Shown here one piece after another: positions 56,891 through 64,000 of a DNA stretch of 64,000 nt. The stretch covers positions 2,235,001-2,299,000 of the forward strand of contig NZ_HG916852.1 in the NCBI RefSeq assembly GCF_000577275.2, in the 5' to 3' direction. How positions within the stretch are numbered: position 1 is the stretch's first letter; every line of letters begins with the position of its first letter. Source of the DNA: Rhizobium favelukesii (lineage in GTDB: Bacteria > Pseudomonadota > Alphaproteobacteria > Rhizobiales > Rhizobiaceae). The translations under genes were made by a program, and so were the position numbers. The notes under the pieces were generated by a model that saw only the letters and a list, made by a program, of their open reading frames with translations, did no database searches and was not told where the DNA came from.

Positions 56891-57886
56891 ATGGCGGGTA
56901 TCGAACACAAAACAGTGGAGCCGGACGAGGCGGGCATGCGGCTCGATCGCTGGTTCAAGGTGCACTTCCCGGGGCTCGGATTCGGCCCACTCCAGAAGCT
57001 TCTACGATCGGGTCAGGTCCGCGTCGATGGCGGGCGCGTGAAAAGCGATACGCGCGTGCAGCCAGGGCAGGTGGTGCGCGTTCCGCCGCTCGATGTCGAC
57101 GCCAAGTCGAAAAACACGCCGATCGCCGGCCATGATCTGAAACACGGGGGCGATTACGAGCTTCTGCAGCGCATGGTGCTGCATGAAGACGACAAGGTGA
57201 TCGTCTTGAACAAGCCGGCCGGTCTTGCCGTGCAGGGCGGGTCCGGTGTGACGCGGAATATCGACAAGATGCTCGAAGCATGGACCAGCCCGAAGGGCGA
57301 AAAGCCGAGGCTGGTGCATCGCCTCGACCGCGATACATCCGGCGTCCTTGTCATCGCCCGCACCCGAGGCGCCGCACAGAAATTGACGGCAGCGTTTCGC
57401 GAGCGTGATACCAAAAAGACCTATTGGTCGTTGGTAAGAGGCGTTCCGCGCAAGCACGAGGACAAAATCTCGACCTGGCTGGTGAAGGAAGCGACCGCGG
57501 ATGGCGACCGGATGCGTGTTGCCAAGCACGGCGAAGACGGAGCCGATCACGCGATTTCCTACTATCGCGTCCTGGAAACCGCCGCGCAGAACCTCGCTTG
57601 GCTTGAGATGGAACCCTATACCGGACGGACGCATCAGCTTCGCGTTCACGCGCTTCATATCGGTCACCCGATCATTGGCGACCCCAAGTATTTCATCGAG
57701 GATCCGAACTGGGATGTCCCGGGCGGTATCCAGAAGCGGCTGCACCTGCATGCGCGCAAGATCGACATTCCGCACCCCTCCGGCGGCCGACTGCGCGTCA
57801 GTGCTCCTTTGCCGCCGCATATGGTGCAGACCTGGAACCTGCTCGGCCTCGATCTCGCATCCCAGGAAAGGGAAGACGACGAATGA
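56891..57886 (+). CDS. RluC/RluD-family pseudouridine synthase
   Basis: A 331-residue rRNA pseudouridine synthase. An N-terminal S4 domain (about 15-70) carries RLDRWFKVHF, and the catalytic domain has D146 in VHRLDRDTSGVLVIAR, followed by YWSLVRGVP and RTHQLRVHALHIGHPIIGD. The target is 23S rRNA uridines in the RluC/RluD style; which position cannot be read. ATG 56891 is standard. The stop overlaps the next gene as ATGA, indicating coupling. Confidence 0.93.
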   Translation: MAGIEHKTVEPDEAGMRLDRWFKVHFPGLGFGPLQKLLRSGQVRVDGGRVKSDTRVQPGQVVRVPPLDVDAKSKNTPIAGHDLKHGGDYELLQRMVLHEDDKVIVLNKPAGLAVQGGSGVTRNIDKMLEAWTSPKGEKPRLVHRLDRDTSGVLVIARTRGAAQKLTAAFRERDTKKTYWSLVRGVPRKHEDKISTWLVKEATADGDRMRVAKHGEDGADHAISYYRVLETAAQNLAWLEMEPYTGRTHQLRVHALHIGHPIIGDPKYFIEDPNWDVPGGIQKRLHLHARKIDIPHPSGGRLRVSAPLPPHMVQTWNLLGLDLASQEREDDE

Positions 57887-58536
57887 GGCTCGCACTCTTC
57901 GATTGCGACGGGACGCTGGTCGACAGCGCCGCGCTGATCCATGAGGTGATGGCGCGGACATTCGTGCATTTCGGCTATGACCGGCCTGATGTCTCGTTGA
58001 CGAAGTCGATCATCGGACTGACGCTGGATATCGCAATTGCGCGGATGCAGGGCAAGCCTCACGTCGACGACGAAGCGATCGCAATGACGGTGCACTACAA
58101 GGCGATCTATCTCGGCGTTCGTGACGAACCTGGAATGGACGTGCCGCTCTTTAGTGGCATCAAGCCGCTGATCGATGAGTTGGCGCGGAATGATGACATT
58201 CTGATCGGTGCGGTAACCGGCAAGTCGCGTCGCGGTCTCGTCCACATTCTCGAAACACACGGTTTTGCACCACATTTTATCGTTTCGCGTACCGCAGACG
58301 ACTGCCCATCGAAGCCACATCCAGCTATGGTAACGGAGTGCTGCAGTGAGACCGGCACAAGTCCCGCCGATGCCATCGTGATCGGCGATGCGGTCTACGA
58401 TATGCAGATGGCGAAAGCCGCAGGCGCCAAGGCGGTCGGTGTCTCGTGGGGCTATGCCAGTGTGGACGACTTGATGGGTGCGGGTGCCGACAGCATTGTT
58501 CGCCACCCGAGCGATGTTTTGAAGCACTTTTCCTGA
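57883..58536 (+). CDS. HAD-family phosphatase (phosphoglycolate-phosphatase-like)
   Basis: A 217-residue HAD hydrolase. Motif I FDCDGTLVDS (D7 and D9) starts the chain, and GAVTGKSRRGL and GDAVYDMQMAKAAGAKAVGVSWGY supply motifs II and IV. The cap is helical, as in Gph-like phosphatases. The substrate is unassigned. It is coupled to the RluC gene by an ATGA overlap and followed after 8 bases by the ATP12 gene. Confidence 0.9.
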   Translation: MRLALFDCDGTLVDSAALIHEVMARTFVHFGYDRPDVSLTKSIIGLTLDIAIARMQGKPHVDDEAIAMTVHYKAIYLGVRDEPGMDVPLFSGIKPLIDELARNDDILIGAVTGKSRRGLVHILETHGFAPHFIVSRTADDCPSKPHPAMVTECCSETGTSPADAIVIGDAVYDMQMAKAAGAKAVGVSWGYASVDDLMGAGADSIVRHPSDVLKHFS

Positions 58537-58544
58537 GGTGAAGC

Positions 58545-59330
58545 ATGCGTGATCTGTTGAACGACATAGCAGAGGGATTGAGCCATCCCGACCCGATCCG
58601 TCGCGCCCAGATCCAGATGAAGAAGCCATTGCCGAAGCGCTTCTATAAGACGGTCACAGTCGGTGAACTCGACGAATGCTTTTCCATCGAGCTGGACGGC
58701 AAGGCTATCCGCACGCCAGCCCGCAAGCTGCTGGTCGTCGCGACGAAGCCGCTTGCGGAACTTTTAGTGCTTGAATGGGATGCGCAGGCCGACCTCATCG
58801 ACCCTTCGACCATGCCCGTGACGCGGCTCGTCAACACCGCTATCGATGGGGTTGCACCCGACAAGCAGGCCGTCTTCGAAGACATTCTACGCTTCTCTTC
58901 GAGCGATCTCATCTGCTATCGCGCCGATGCACCGCAAGCTCTCGTCGAGCGTCAGAAGGAGTTTTGGGATCCAGTGCTCGATTGGGCTGGCAATTCTCTC
59001 GGCGCGCGCTTTATCCTGATCGAGGGCGTCATGCATCGCGACCAGCCGCGCGAAGCTAGTTCTGCGTTTTCCGCGGCATTGCGACGGCACGACAATGCGA
59101 CTGTCCTGGCTGCCCTACATACTATCACGACGTTGACCGGCTCCGCGCTGCTAGCGCTTGCCTTTGCCGAAGGCGTCCTGCCGGCAAAGAAGGTTTGGTC
59201 GCTCGCGCATCTCGACGAAGACTGGACGATCGAGCATTGGGGAAGCGACGAAGAATCCGAGGAACGGCGCGAGAAACGCTTCGAGGACTTCAATGCAGCC
59301 GCTGACGTTTTTTTGGCCATGAAAGGCTGA
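58545..59330 (+). CDS. ATP12 family F1-ATPase assembly chaperone
   Basis: A 261-residue ATP12-like protein that in mitochondria and alphaproteobacteria binds the alpha subunit during F1 assembly. Signature segments KRFYKTVTVGE, LDGKAIRTPARKLLVV and LAEGVLPAKKVWSLAHLDEDWTIEHWG are present. The family is almost limited to alphaproteobacteria and mitochondria, consistent with the host. It starts at ATG 58545. Confidence 0.93.
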   Translation: MRDLLNDIAEGLSHPDPIRRAQIQMKKPLPKRFYKTVTVGELDECFSIELDGKAIRTPARKLLVVATKPLAELLVLEWDAQADLIDPSTMPVTRLVNTAIDGVAPDKQAVFEDILRFSSSDLICYRADAPQALVERQKEFWDPVLDWAGNSLGARFILIEGVMHRDQPREASSAFSAALRRHDNATVLAALHTITTLTGSALLALAFAEGVLPAKKVWSLAHLDEDWTIEHWGSDEESEERREKRFEDFNAAADVFLAMKG

Positions 59331-59358
59331 AACATATTGCTTTGAGAATGGTTATCGC

Positions 59359-59397
59359 GAAAATCTGCGACTCTATCGGGGGCGGACGCGGATTTTC
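59359..59397 (+). other. Hairpin just before the lipoprotein start
   Basis: GAAAATCTGCG (59359-59369) pairs with CGCGGATTTTC (59387-59397), eleven bases with one G-T pair, leaving a 17-base loop that includes GGGGGCGG. It ends 4 bases before ATG 59401, so it could act as the ATP12 terminator or hamper initiation. Confidence 0.45.
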
Positions 59398-59400
59398 TGG

Positions 59401-59856
59401 ATGAACTGGCTCAAGTCGTGCTTTTTTCGGGTTGCGCTTATCTGCATCGCCCTGGCGTCCTGCTCGATCTTCGCGAAGGAACAAGCCGGACCTCTCTATG
59501 ACGTCCGAAGCGCCGTCGTTGTCAGCCCACAGAAGATACCGCCGGCAATCCTTGCCGGCGTCGGTGATCGCGTAAATGCCGCCATCAACGCCACGGTGCG
59601 AACCGAAGTCTATCCGCGTGTCGTGCTGACGATCCGGATCCTTTACGTCGAAAAGGGCCAGGGCTTCGACAAGAGCCGGAATGTCGCGAAGGTCAGCATC
59701 GACGCCGCCTCCGTCGAGGATGGATCGGTCATCGCTGTCAGTTCGTTCGAAGTGACCAGCTTTTCCAACAGTCCCACGGCAGCCGACGAGATCCTTGCCG
59801 AGGATATCGCCGCCCGCATTCGTTCCGCTTTCTCGCTGCGCGCCGGACGCGCTTGA
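59401..59856 (+). CDS. Hypothetical lipoprotein
   Basis: A 151-residue protein with an N-terminal signal (about 1-20) and lipobox-like LASCS, so probably a lipidated envelope protein. The rest has repeated beta-like strands ([26 protein letters not shown]). I do not recognise a family. The four bases between the hairpin and ATG leave no good ribosome site, so the real start may differ. It ends 32 bases before pccB. Confidence 0.65.
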   Translation: MNWLKSCFFRVALICIALASCSIFAKEQAGPLYDVRSAVVVSPQKIPPAILAGVGDRVNAAINATVRTEVYPRVVLTIRILYVEKGQGFDKSRNVAKVSIDAASVEDGSVIAVSSFEVTSFSNSPTAADEILAEDIAARIRSAFSLRAGRA

Positions 59857-59888
59857 ACAGGCCGCGAGATCCGCGGCAAGGGGTATCC

Positions 59889-61421
59889 ATGAAGGGAATT
59901 CTCGAAGAACTCGAACGTCGCCGCGGTATTGCAAGGCTTGGCGGAGGCAGGGCGCGTATCGATGCCCAGCATCAGCGCGGCAAGCTGACGGCGCGCGAGC
60001 GAATTGATCTTTTCCTCGACGAGGACTCCTTTGAGGAGTTCGACATGTTCGTCGAGAATCGGTCCAACGACTTCGGGATGGACAAGACCCGAATTGCCGG
60101 CGATGGCGTCGTCACCGGCTGGGGAACGGTGAACGGACGAACCGTCTTCGTTTTTGCCAAGGATTTCACGGTATTCGGCGGCTCGCTCTCCGAGGCGCAT
60201 GCCGAGAAGATCATGAAGGTGCAGGATATGGCGCTCAAAAACAGGGCGCCGATCATCGGCATCTATGACGCCGGCGGCGCTCGCATCCAGGAGGGCGTTG
60301 CTGCGCTTGGCGGCTACGCCGAGGTGTTCCAGCGCAATGTGCTCGCTTCCGGCGTCATTCCGCAGATCTCAGTCATCATGGGGCCATGCGCCGGCGGCGA
60401 CGTCTATTCGCCGGCGATGACCGATTTCATCTTCATGGTCCGCGACACGTCCTACATGTTCGTGACCGGCCCGGATGTGGTGAAGACAGTGACCAACGAG
60501 ACCGTCACCGCGGAAGAGCTCGGCGGCGCATCGGTGCATACGACCAAATCCTCGATTGCCGACGGCGCCTACGACAATGATGTCGAGGCGTTGTTGCAGG
60601 TCCGCCGGCTGATTGATCTTCTGCCGCAATCGAACACCTCGCCGGTGCCGGAAGTCGAATGTTACCAGTCAGTGACGGACACAGATGCATCGCTGGATAC
60701 GCTGGTGCCTGCGAACGCAAACAAGCCCTACGATATCAAGGAATTGATATTGAAGACGGTGGATGAGGGCGATTTCTTCGAGATCCAGGCGAGCTTCGCC
60801 AAAAACATCGTGTGCGGGTTCGGGCGGGTCGAGGGATCGACAGTCGGCTTCGTGGCAAACCAGCCAATGGTGCTCGCCGGCGTGCTCGACAGCGATGCAT
60901 CGCGAAAGGCGGCACGGTTCGTCCGCTTTTGCGACTGCTTCAACATCCCGATCGTGACGTTCGTGGATGTGCCAGGCTTCCTGCCGGGAACTGCGCAGGA
61001 ATATGGCGGGCTGATCAAGCACGGTGCGAAGCTGTTGTTCGCATACGCGGAGGCGACGGTGCCGAAGCTGACGGTGATCACGCGCAAGGCGTTCGGCGGT
61101 GCCTATGATGTCATGGCATCCAAGCATCTGAGGGGTGACTTGAACTATGCCTGGCCGACGGCTCAAATCGCGGTGATGGGCGCGAAGGGGGCCGTCGAAA
61201 TCATTTTCCGGAAGGACATCGCCGATCCCGAAAAGATCGCCGCGCACACGAAAATGTACGAGAACCGATTCCTTTCACCTTTCGTGGCTGCCGAGCGCGG
61301 CTATGTGGACGAAGTGATCATGCCGCATTCTACGCGCAGGCGGCTGGCACGCGGCCTCAAGATGCTTCGCAATAAAGACCTGAGCAATCCCTGGAAGAAG
61401 CACGACAATATTCCGCTTTGA
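59889..61421 (+). CDS. pccB: Propionyl-CoA carboxylase beta subunit
   Basis: A 510-residue carboxyltransferase that converts propionyl-CoA to methylmalonyl-CoA together with a biotinylated alpha subunit. Key regions [66 protein letters not shown] and [18 protein letters not shown] are present. The frame opens at 59853, but ATG 59889 has AAGGGG and gives family length. No pccA is found in the window, and the next gene is a DoxX-type protein. Confidence 0.95.
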   Translation: MKGILEELERRRGIARLGGGRARIDAQHQRGKLTARERIDLFLDEDSFEEFDMFVENRSNDFGMDKTRIAGDGVVTGWGTVNGRTVFVFAKDFTVFGGSLSEAHAEKIMKVQDMALKNRAPIIGIYDAGGARIQEGVAALGGYAEVFQRNVLASGVIPQISVIMGPCAGGDVYSPAMTDFIFMVRDTSYMFVTGPDVVKTVTNETVTAEELGGASVHTTKSSIADGAYDNDVEALLQVRRLIDLLPQSNTSPVPEVECYQSVTDTDASLDTLVPANANKPYDIKELILKTVDEGDFFEIQASFAKNIVCGFGRVEGSTVGFVANQPMVLAGVLDSDASRKAARFVRFCDCFNIPIVTFVDVPGFLPGTAQEYGGLIKHGAKLLFAYAEATVPKLTVITRKAFGGAYDVMASKHLRGDLNYAWPTAQIAVMGAKGAVEIIFRKDIADPEKIAAHTKMYENRFLSPFVAAERGYVDEVIMPHSTRRRLARGLKMLRNKDLSNPWKKHDNIPL

Positions 61422-61431
61422 GGAGACTAAA

Positions 61432-61560
61432 GTGGGGAAAGCTAAGGAAAATCAACAGGAAGTGATCGCCCGTCAGCGATCCGTGTCTTCATTCCTTTTG
61501 GCGAAGCAGCTAACGCTCCGCTGTCTTTACTCAAAAGGAGAGTCTCCATGGAACGACTGA
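61432..61560 (+). CDS. Possible 42-residue protein after pccB
   Basis: GTG 61432 has AGGAG six bases upstream and begins an open frame of 42 codons rich in Lys, Gln and Arg that ends inside the start of the doxX gene. No domain is seen. It may be noise, but the ribosome site is good. Confidence 0.25.
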   Translation: MGKAKENQQEVIARQRSVSSFLLAKQLTLRCLYSKGESPWND

Positions 61561-61934
61561 GCGCATACCAGCCCTACGCGCTTGCCGCCCTGCGCGTCAT
61601 TGCAGCGCTGCTGTTTATCGAACACGGAACAATGAAGCTTTTCGCGTTCCCGGCCGCACAAATGGAGGGGCCGCTGCCGCCATTGCTGCTGGTCGCCGCT
61701 CTAATCGAAGTCGTCGGCGGCCTTCTCGTCCTGATCGGCCTGTTCACGCGACCGGTCGCCTTCATTCTGTCGGGACAGATGGCCGTGGCCTACTTCATGG
61801 CGCACGGGTCGAAAGCCTTCTGGCCAGCACTGAACGGTGGCGAAGCAGCGATTCTGTTCTGCTTCGTCTTCCTGTTCATCTTCTTCGCCGGACCCGGTGC
61901 TCTATCGGTCGACCAGCGCAAGGCCACCGCCTAA
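61548..61934 (+). CDS. DoxX family membrane protein
   Basis: A 128-residue four-helix inner-membrane protein of the DoxX group: LRVIAALLFIEHGTMKLFAFP, then EVVGGLLVLIGLFTRPVAFILSGQMAVAYFMAHG. The family is linked to redox and thiol stress or quinone metabolism, but function is unproven. A strong AAAGGAGAG precedes ATG 61548. A perfect hairpin terminator follows. Confidence 0.88.
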   Translation: MERLSAYQPYALAALRVIAALLFIEHGTMKLFAFPAAQMEGPLPPLLLVAALIEVVGGLLVLIGLFTRPVAFILSGQMAVAYFMAHGSKAFWPALNGGEAAILFCFVFLFIFFAGPGALSVDQRKATA

Positions 61935-61945
61935 CAGCGATAAAC

Positions 61946-61972
61946 GCCGTGGCCGGCTTTACCGGCCACGGC
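61946..61972. terminator. Bidirectional terminator between doxX and the SugE-type gene
   Basis: Eleven-base perfect stem GCCGTGGCCGG / CCGGCCACGGC with a five-base loop between two convergent stops. T tracts are weak, so it is likely but not certain. Confidence 0.65.
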
Positions 61973-61978
61973 TGCGGC

Positions 61979-62293
61979 TCATGCCGTGGCCTTCAAACCG
62001 GCAATCCCGGCGACAATCAGTGAAATGCAGAGCAGACGCGAGGCGGTGGCAGCATCGCCGAGCAGCCAAATGCCGAGCAACACGGTGCCAACACTACCGA
62101 TACCGGTCCAAACAGCATAAGCCGTCCCGATTGGCAGCGTCTTCACGGCGATGCCCAGCAGCACGACGCTGACAACCATCGAAATGACGGTCAACGTCGT
62201 GGGTAGCGGGCGCGTGAATCCATCGGTGTACTTTAGGCCGATTGCCCAGCCGCACTCGAAAAGGCCCGCGAGAAAAAGCAGAAACCAAGCCAT
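61979..62293 (-). CDS. SugE/Gdx-type guanidinium exporter (SMR family)
   Basis: A 104-residue four-helix small multidrug resistance protein. FECGWAIGLKYTDGFTR contains the conserved membrane-embedded Glu, followed by AVKTLPIGTAYAVWTGIGSVGTVLLGI. This matches the SugE/Gdx branch that exports guanidinium. The frame opens at 62422, but ATG 62293 begins the MAWFLLFLAGLFE helix. I see no clear guanidine riboswitch in the leader. Confidence 0.9.
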   Translation of the reverse strand: MAWFLLFLAGLFECGWAIGLKYTDGFTRPLPTTLTVISMVVSVVLLGIAVKTLPIGTAYAVWTGIGSVGTVLLGIWLLGDAATASRLLCISLIVAGIAGLKATA

Positions 62294-62425
62294 CGTTATC
62301 TCCATCCCGAGCGAAGACGTCCCCGATGCAGCGAGCTCCACAGAGGGCGCCGCTGACTTGGGAAAACGGTTCAATTCAGGTAGGAAACCACATGGCGCCG
62401 CTACCACCCGTTTCTTGCGCACCCT

Positions 62426-63259
62426 TCAGGCAAGCCGTTTCGCATGCCACTTCAGATGGTCGTCCATGAACGTCGAGATGAAGTAATAGGAATGGTCATA
62501 GCGCTCATGCATGCGCAGGGTGACCTTGATATCGGTGTCCTTGACGGCTTCTTCGAAGAGCCATGGGCGCAAGCCATTCTCCAGGAAACCATCGGCCTTC
62601 CCCTGGTCGATCAGGAACTCGGGAAAACGTGCGCCGTCTGCTACCAAGGCGCAAGCATCGTATTTACGCCAGGCCGCCGGGTCTGGGCCAAGGTATTTTT
62701 CGAACGCCGGAGCCGACCAATCGGCGGTGGATGGCTCCGCGATCGGTGCGAAAGCCGAGCAGCTCTTGAAACGGTCCGGATTCTTGAGCGCAATGGTCAT
62801 GGCGCCATGGCCGCCCATCGAGTGGCCGAAGATGCCTTGGCGGCTCATGTCCATGCGGAAGTGTTGGCTGACATGCGCTGGAAGCTCTTCGGTGATGTAG
62901 GTGTACATCTGGTAGTTTTCGGACCAGGGCTCCTCGGTCGCGTCGAGGTAGAAGCCGGCGCCCTTGCCCATTTGCCAATTGGTGAGCTCATCTGGGACAT
63001 CGTTGCCGCGCGGGCTTGTGTCCGGGCAGACGATAATCAGACCGAGTTCGGCGGCCATGCGCCGATACTCGCCCTTTTCCATAACGTTGGCATGCGTGCA
63101 GGTTAAGCCAGAGAGGTACCAGACAACCGGGCAGGGCTCCTTGATCGCCTCCGGCGGAACAAAGACTGCAAAGGTCATATCGCACTTGCAGGCGTCGGAT
63201 TCGTGCGTGAAAACACCCTGCATGCCGCCAAACGCGGTCGTCTGTGAAATGATGTTCAT
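62426..63259 (-). CDS. fghA: S-formylglutathione hydrolase
   Basis: A 277-residue esterase-fold enzyme that hydrolyses S-formylglutathione in formaldehyde detoxification. Nucleophile Ser147 sits in GHSMGGHGAM, and the WYLSGLTCTHANVMEKGEYRRMA segment is typical. The start overlaps the DUF188 stop (ATGA), so the two are coupled. A formaldehyde dehydrogenase gene is not in the window. Confidence 0.96.
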   Translation of the reverse strand: MNIISQTTAFGGMQGVFTHESDACKCDMTFAVFVPPEAIKEPCPVVWYLSGLTCTHANVMEKGEYRRMAAELGLIIVCPDTSPRGNDVPDELTNWQMGKGAGFYLDATEEPWSENYQMYTYITEELPAHVSQHFRMDMSRQGIFGHSMGGHGAMTIALKNPDRFKSCSAFAPIAEPSTADWSAPAFEKYLGPDPAAWRKYDACALVADGARFPEFLIDQGKADGFLENGLRPWLFEEAVKDTDIKVTLRMHERYDHSYYFISTFMDDHLKWHAKRLA

Positions 63260-63732
63260 TCTTTACCGTCCGTTCTTGGAGCAAGCGCCTTGGCCCGGCG
63301 GCACAGGCGATCGAAAGTTTCGAGGAACCGGGAGCGATCCTTCGGGTTGAAGGCGGCATTGTAACCCTTGCTTTCGCCGGTCTCTCTCAAGTGAGCGCCG
63401 AGATCGCGCATGGCACTGGCCATTCCGATATTCGTGTCGTCGAAAACCCGTCCCGTCGGACCGCTGACAAGCGCACCGGTCGCCACGCAGCGGACCGCGA
63501 GCGGGACATCGGCGGTGACGACCACGTCACCAGCGCCGGCATGCTCGGCAATCCAGTTGTCGGCGGCATCAAAGGAGGCCGAGACGATGACATTGTGCAC
63601 CATCGGGTCGCGCGAGGGGCGCAGACCGGAATTGGCGACGAAGGTCACTTCGATGCCGTGGCGCTCGGCGACCTTGAGGATTTCCGGTTTCACCGGGCAG
63701 GCGTCTGCATCGACATAAATCATGAATTTCAA
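63256..63732 (-). CDS. DUF188/YaiI-YqxD family protein
   Basis: A 158-residue protein with the hallmark IYVDADACPVKPEI N-terminus and acidic residues in VVVTADVPLAVRC and FDDTNIGMAS, a PIN-like fold by family. The function is unknown, though some members are suspected nucleases. It starts at ATG 63732 and ends overlapping fghA. Confidence 0.9.
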   Translation of the reverse strand: MKFMIYVDADACPVKPEILKVAERHGIEVTFVANSGLRPSRDPMVHNVIVSASFDAADNWIAEHAGAGDVVVTADVPLAVRCVATGALVSGPTGRVFDDTNIGMASAMRDLGAHLRETGESKGYNAAFNPKDRSRFLETFDRLCRRAKALAPRTDGKE

Positions 63733-63827
63733 TCTGCTTTGGCTGAAACGCTACGCGGCACCTGACGGGCGCGTAGCGGCGGTTCGTTCGGGTCTCATAA
63801 TCCGACGGCTGCCATTCGTTCAAGACA

Positions 63828-64000
63828 TTAGGCTTCCTTCAGCGTGCCTGTCTTCTTCGCCACCCAGGTCGCGATGACATCCATCAGCGTCGGGTTCAGG
63901 CAGTCATAGGGCGTGAGGCCGAGTTCGTTCAGGCGGCCGCGTACGCCTGCCATCGCCGAAGGCGGCGTGCCCGACTCGATGATCGAGGAGACGAAGGCCG
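63828..64000 (-). CDS. 3' end of an unrecognised gene (partial)
   Basis: The minus strand is open from the window edge to a TAA at 63830-63828, giving 56 C-terminal residues including [19 protein letters not shown] and [20 protein letters not shown] do not recognise the family. G/C-rich third positions and sensible composition support real coding. The start lies beyond base 64000. Confidence 0.65.
   Translation of the reverse strand, partial: AFVSSIIESGTPPSAMAGVRGRLNELGLTPYDCLNPTLMDVIATWVAKKTGTLKEA

Noticed and set aside
62294..62425. Possible guanidine riboswitch before the SugE-type gene
   Set aside because: I looked for the conserved ykkC and ACGR-loop patterns and did not find a convincing match.

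Overview
The window looks like chromosome of a Rhizobiaceae member (Rhizobium / Ensifer / Agrobacterium group). It is GC-rich, densely coding and almost entirely housekeeping. The indicators are a PurS/PurQ/small-PurL purine set near bolA and a CGFS glutaredoxin, a suf operon in the rhizobial order S2-B-C-D-S1-T(X)-A, a tandem glycine riboswitch before gcvTHP, an ATP12 chaperone, small DUF1127 and DUF982 proteins, and an Irr-type (ICE-like) site before suf. I placed it from gene content, not from a database match. I saw no tRNA, rRNA, insertion sequence, prophage or CRISPR array.

Layout. 1-2.5 kb: ttcA, an inositol-monophosphatase-family enzyme and a LysE exporter. 2.6-5.2 kb: two tandem Bcr/CflA-type MFS exporters. 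5.3-9.5 kb: grxD, an opposite-strand membrane hydrolase, bolA and purL. 9.7-12.5 kb: a PagL-like lipid A deacylase whose start appears frameshifted, a MocR regulator with a palindrome over its start codon, a divergent DUF1127 gene and a lipoprotein. 12.6-14.6 kb: purQ, a small coiled-coil gene, purS and purC. 14.8-17.1 kb: a PAS-PAS-GGDEF-EAL protein, with a divergent 29-residue membrane protein. 17.6-23.3 kb: a YdeN-like hydrolase, a DUF2189-like membrane protein, a low-affinity iron permease-like protein with a Shine-Dalgarno-masking hairpin, purB, a membrane protein, rpe and an amino-acid-type binding protein.

23.5-29.2 kb is the most unusual block. Seven tightly packed genes (flavin reductase, CoxD-like AAA, CoxE-like VWA, XdhC split into two genes, a molybdopterin-binding/nucleotidyltransferase fusion, TfoX-N) form a molybdenum-hydroxylase maturation cassette, but the enzyme it should mature is not in the window. 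29.2-38.8 kb: Nudix, rhlE, M23 peptidase, DUF455, bcp, a 1130-residue YhdP/AsmA-like protein and tyrS. 38.9-41.2 kb: anmK, a GNAT acetyltransferase and an alpha/beta hydrolase. 41.4-48.5 kb: the complete suf operon. 48.6-51.2 kb: a LysE exporter, small unknowns, a Tat-exported hydrolase and DUF982. 51.3-55.9 kb: gcvTHP under the riboswitch. 56-59.9 kb: crcB, an RluC-type pseudouridine synthase, a HAD phosphatase, ATP12 and a lipoprotein. 59.9-64 kb: pccB, DoxX, a SugE/Gdx exporter, S-formylglutathione hydrolase, a DUF188 protein and the 3' end of an unrecognised gene.

The genes serve purine synthesis (purB, C, S, Q, L), Fe-S assembly (suf, with grxD and bolA), one-carbon metabolism (gcv, fghA), molybdenum cofactor handling, peptidoglycan recycling and redox defence. 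Regulation readable from the sequence includes the glycine riboswitch with its promoter, the ICE-like site, the MocR palindrome, an orphan 18-bp operator-like palindrome and several stem-loop terminators, one of them inside a convergent coding sequence.
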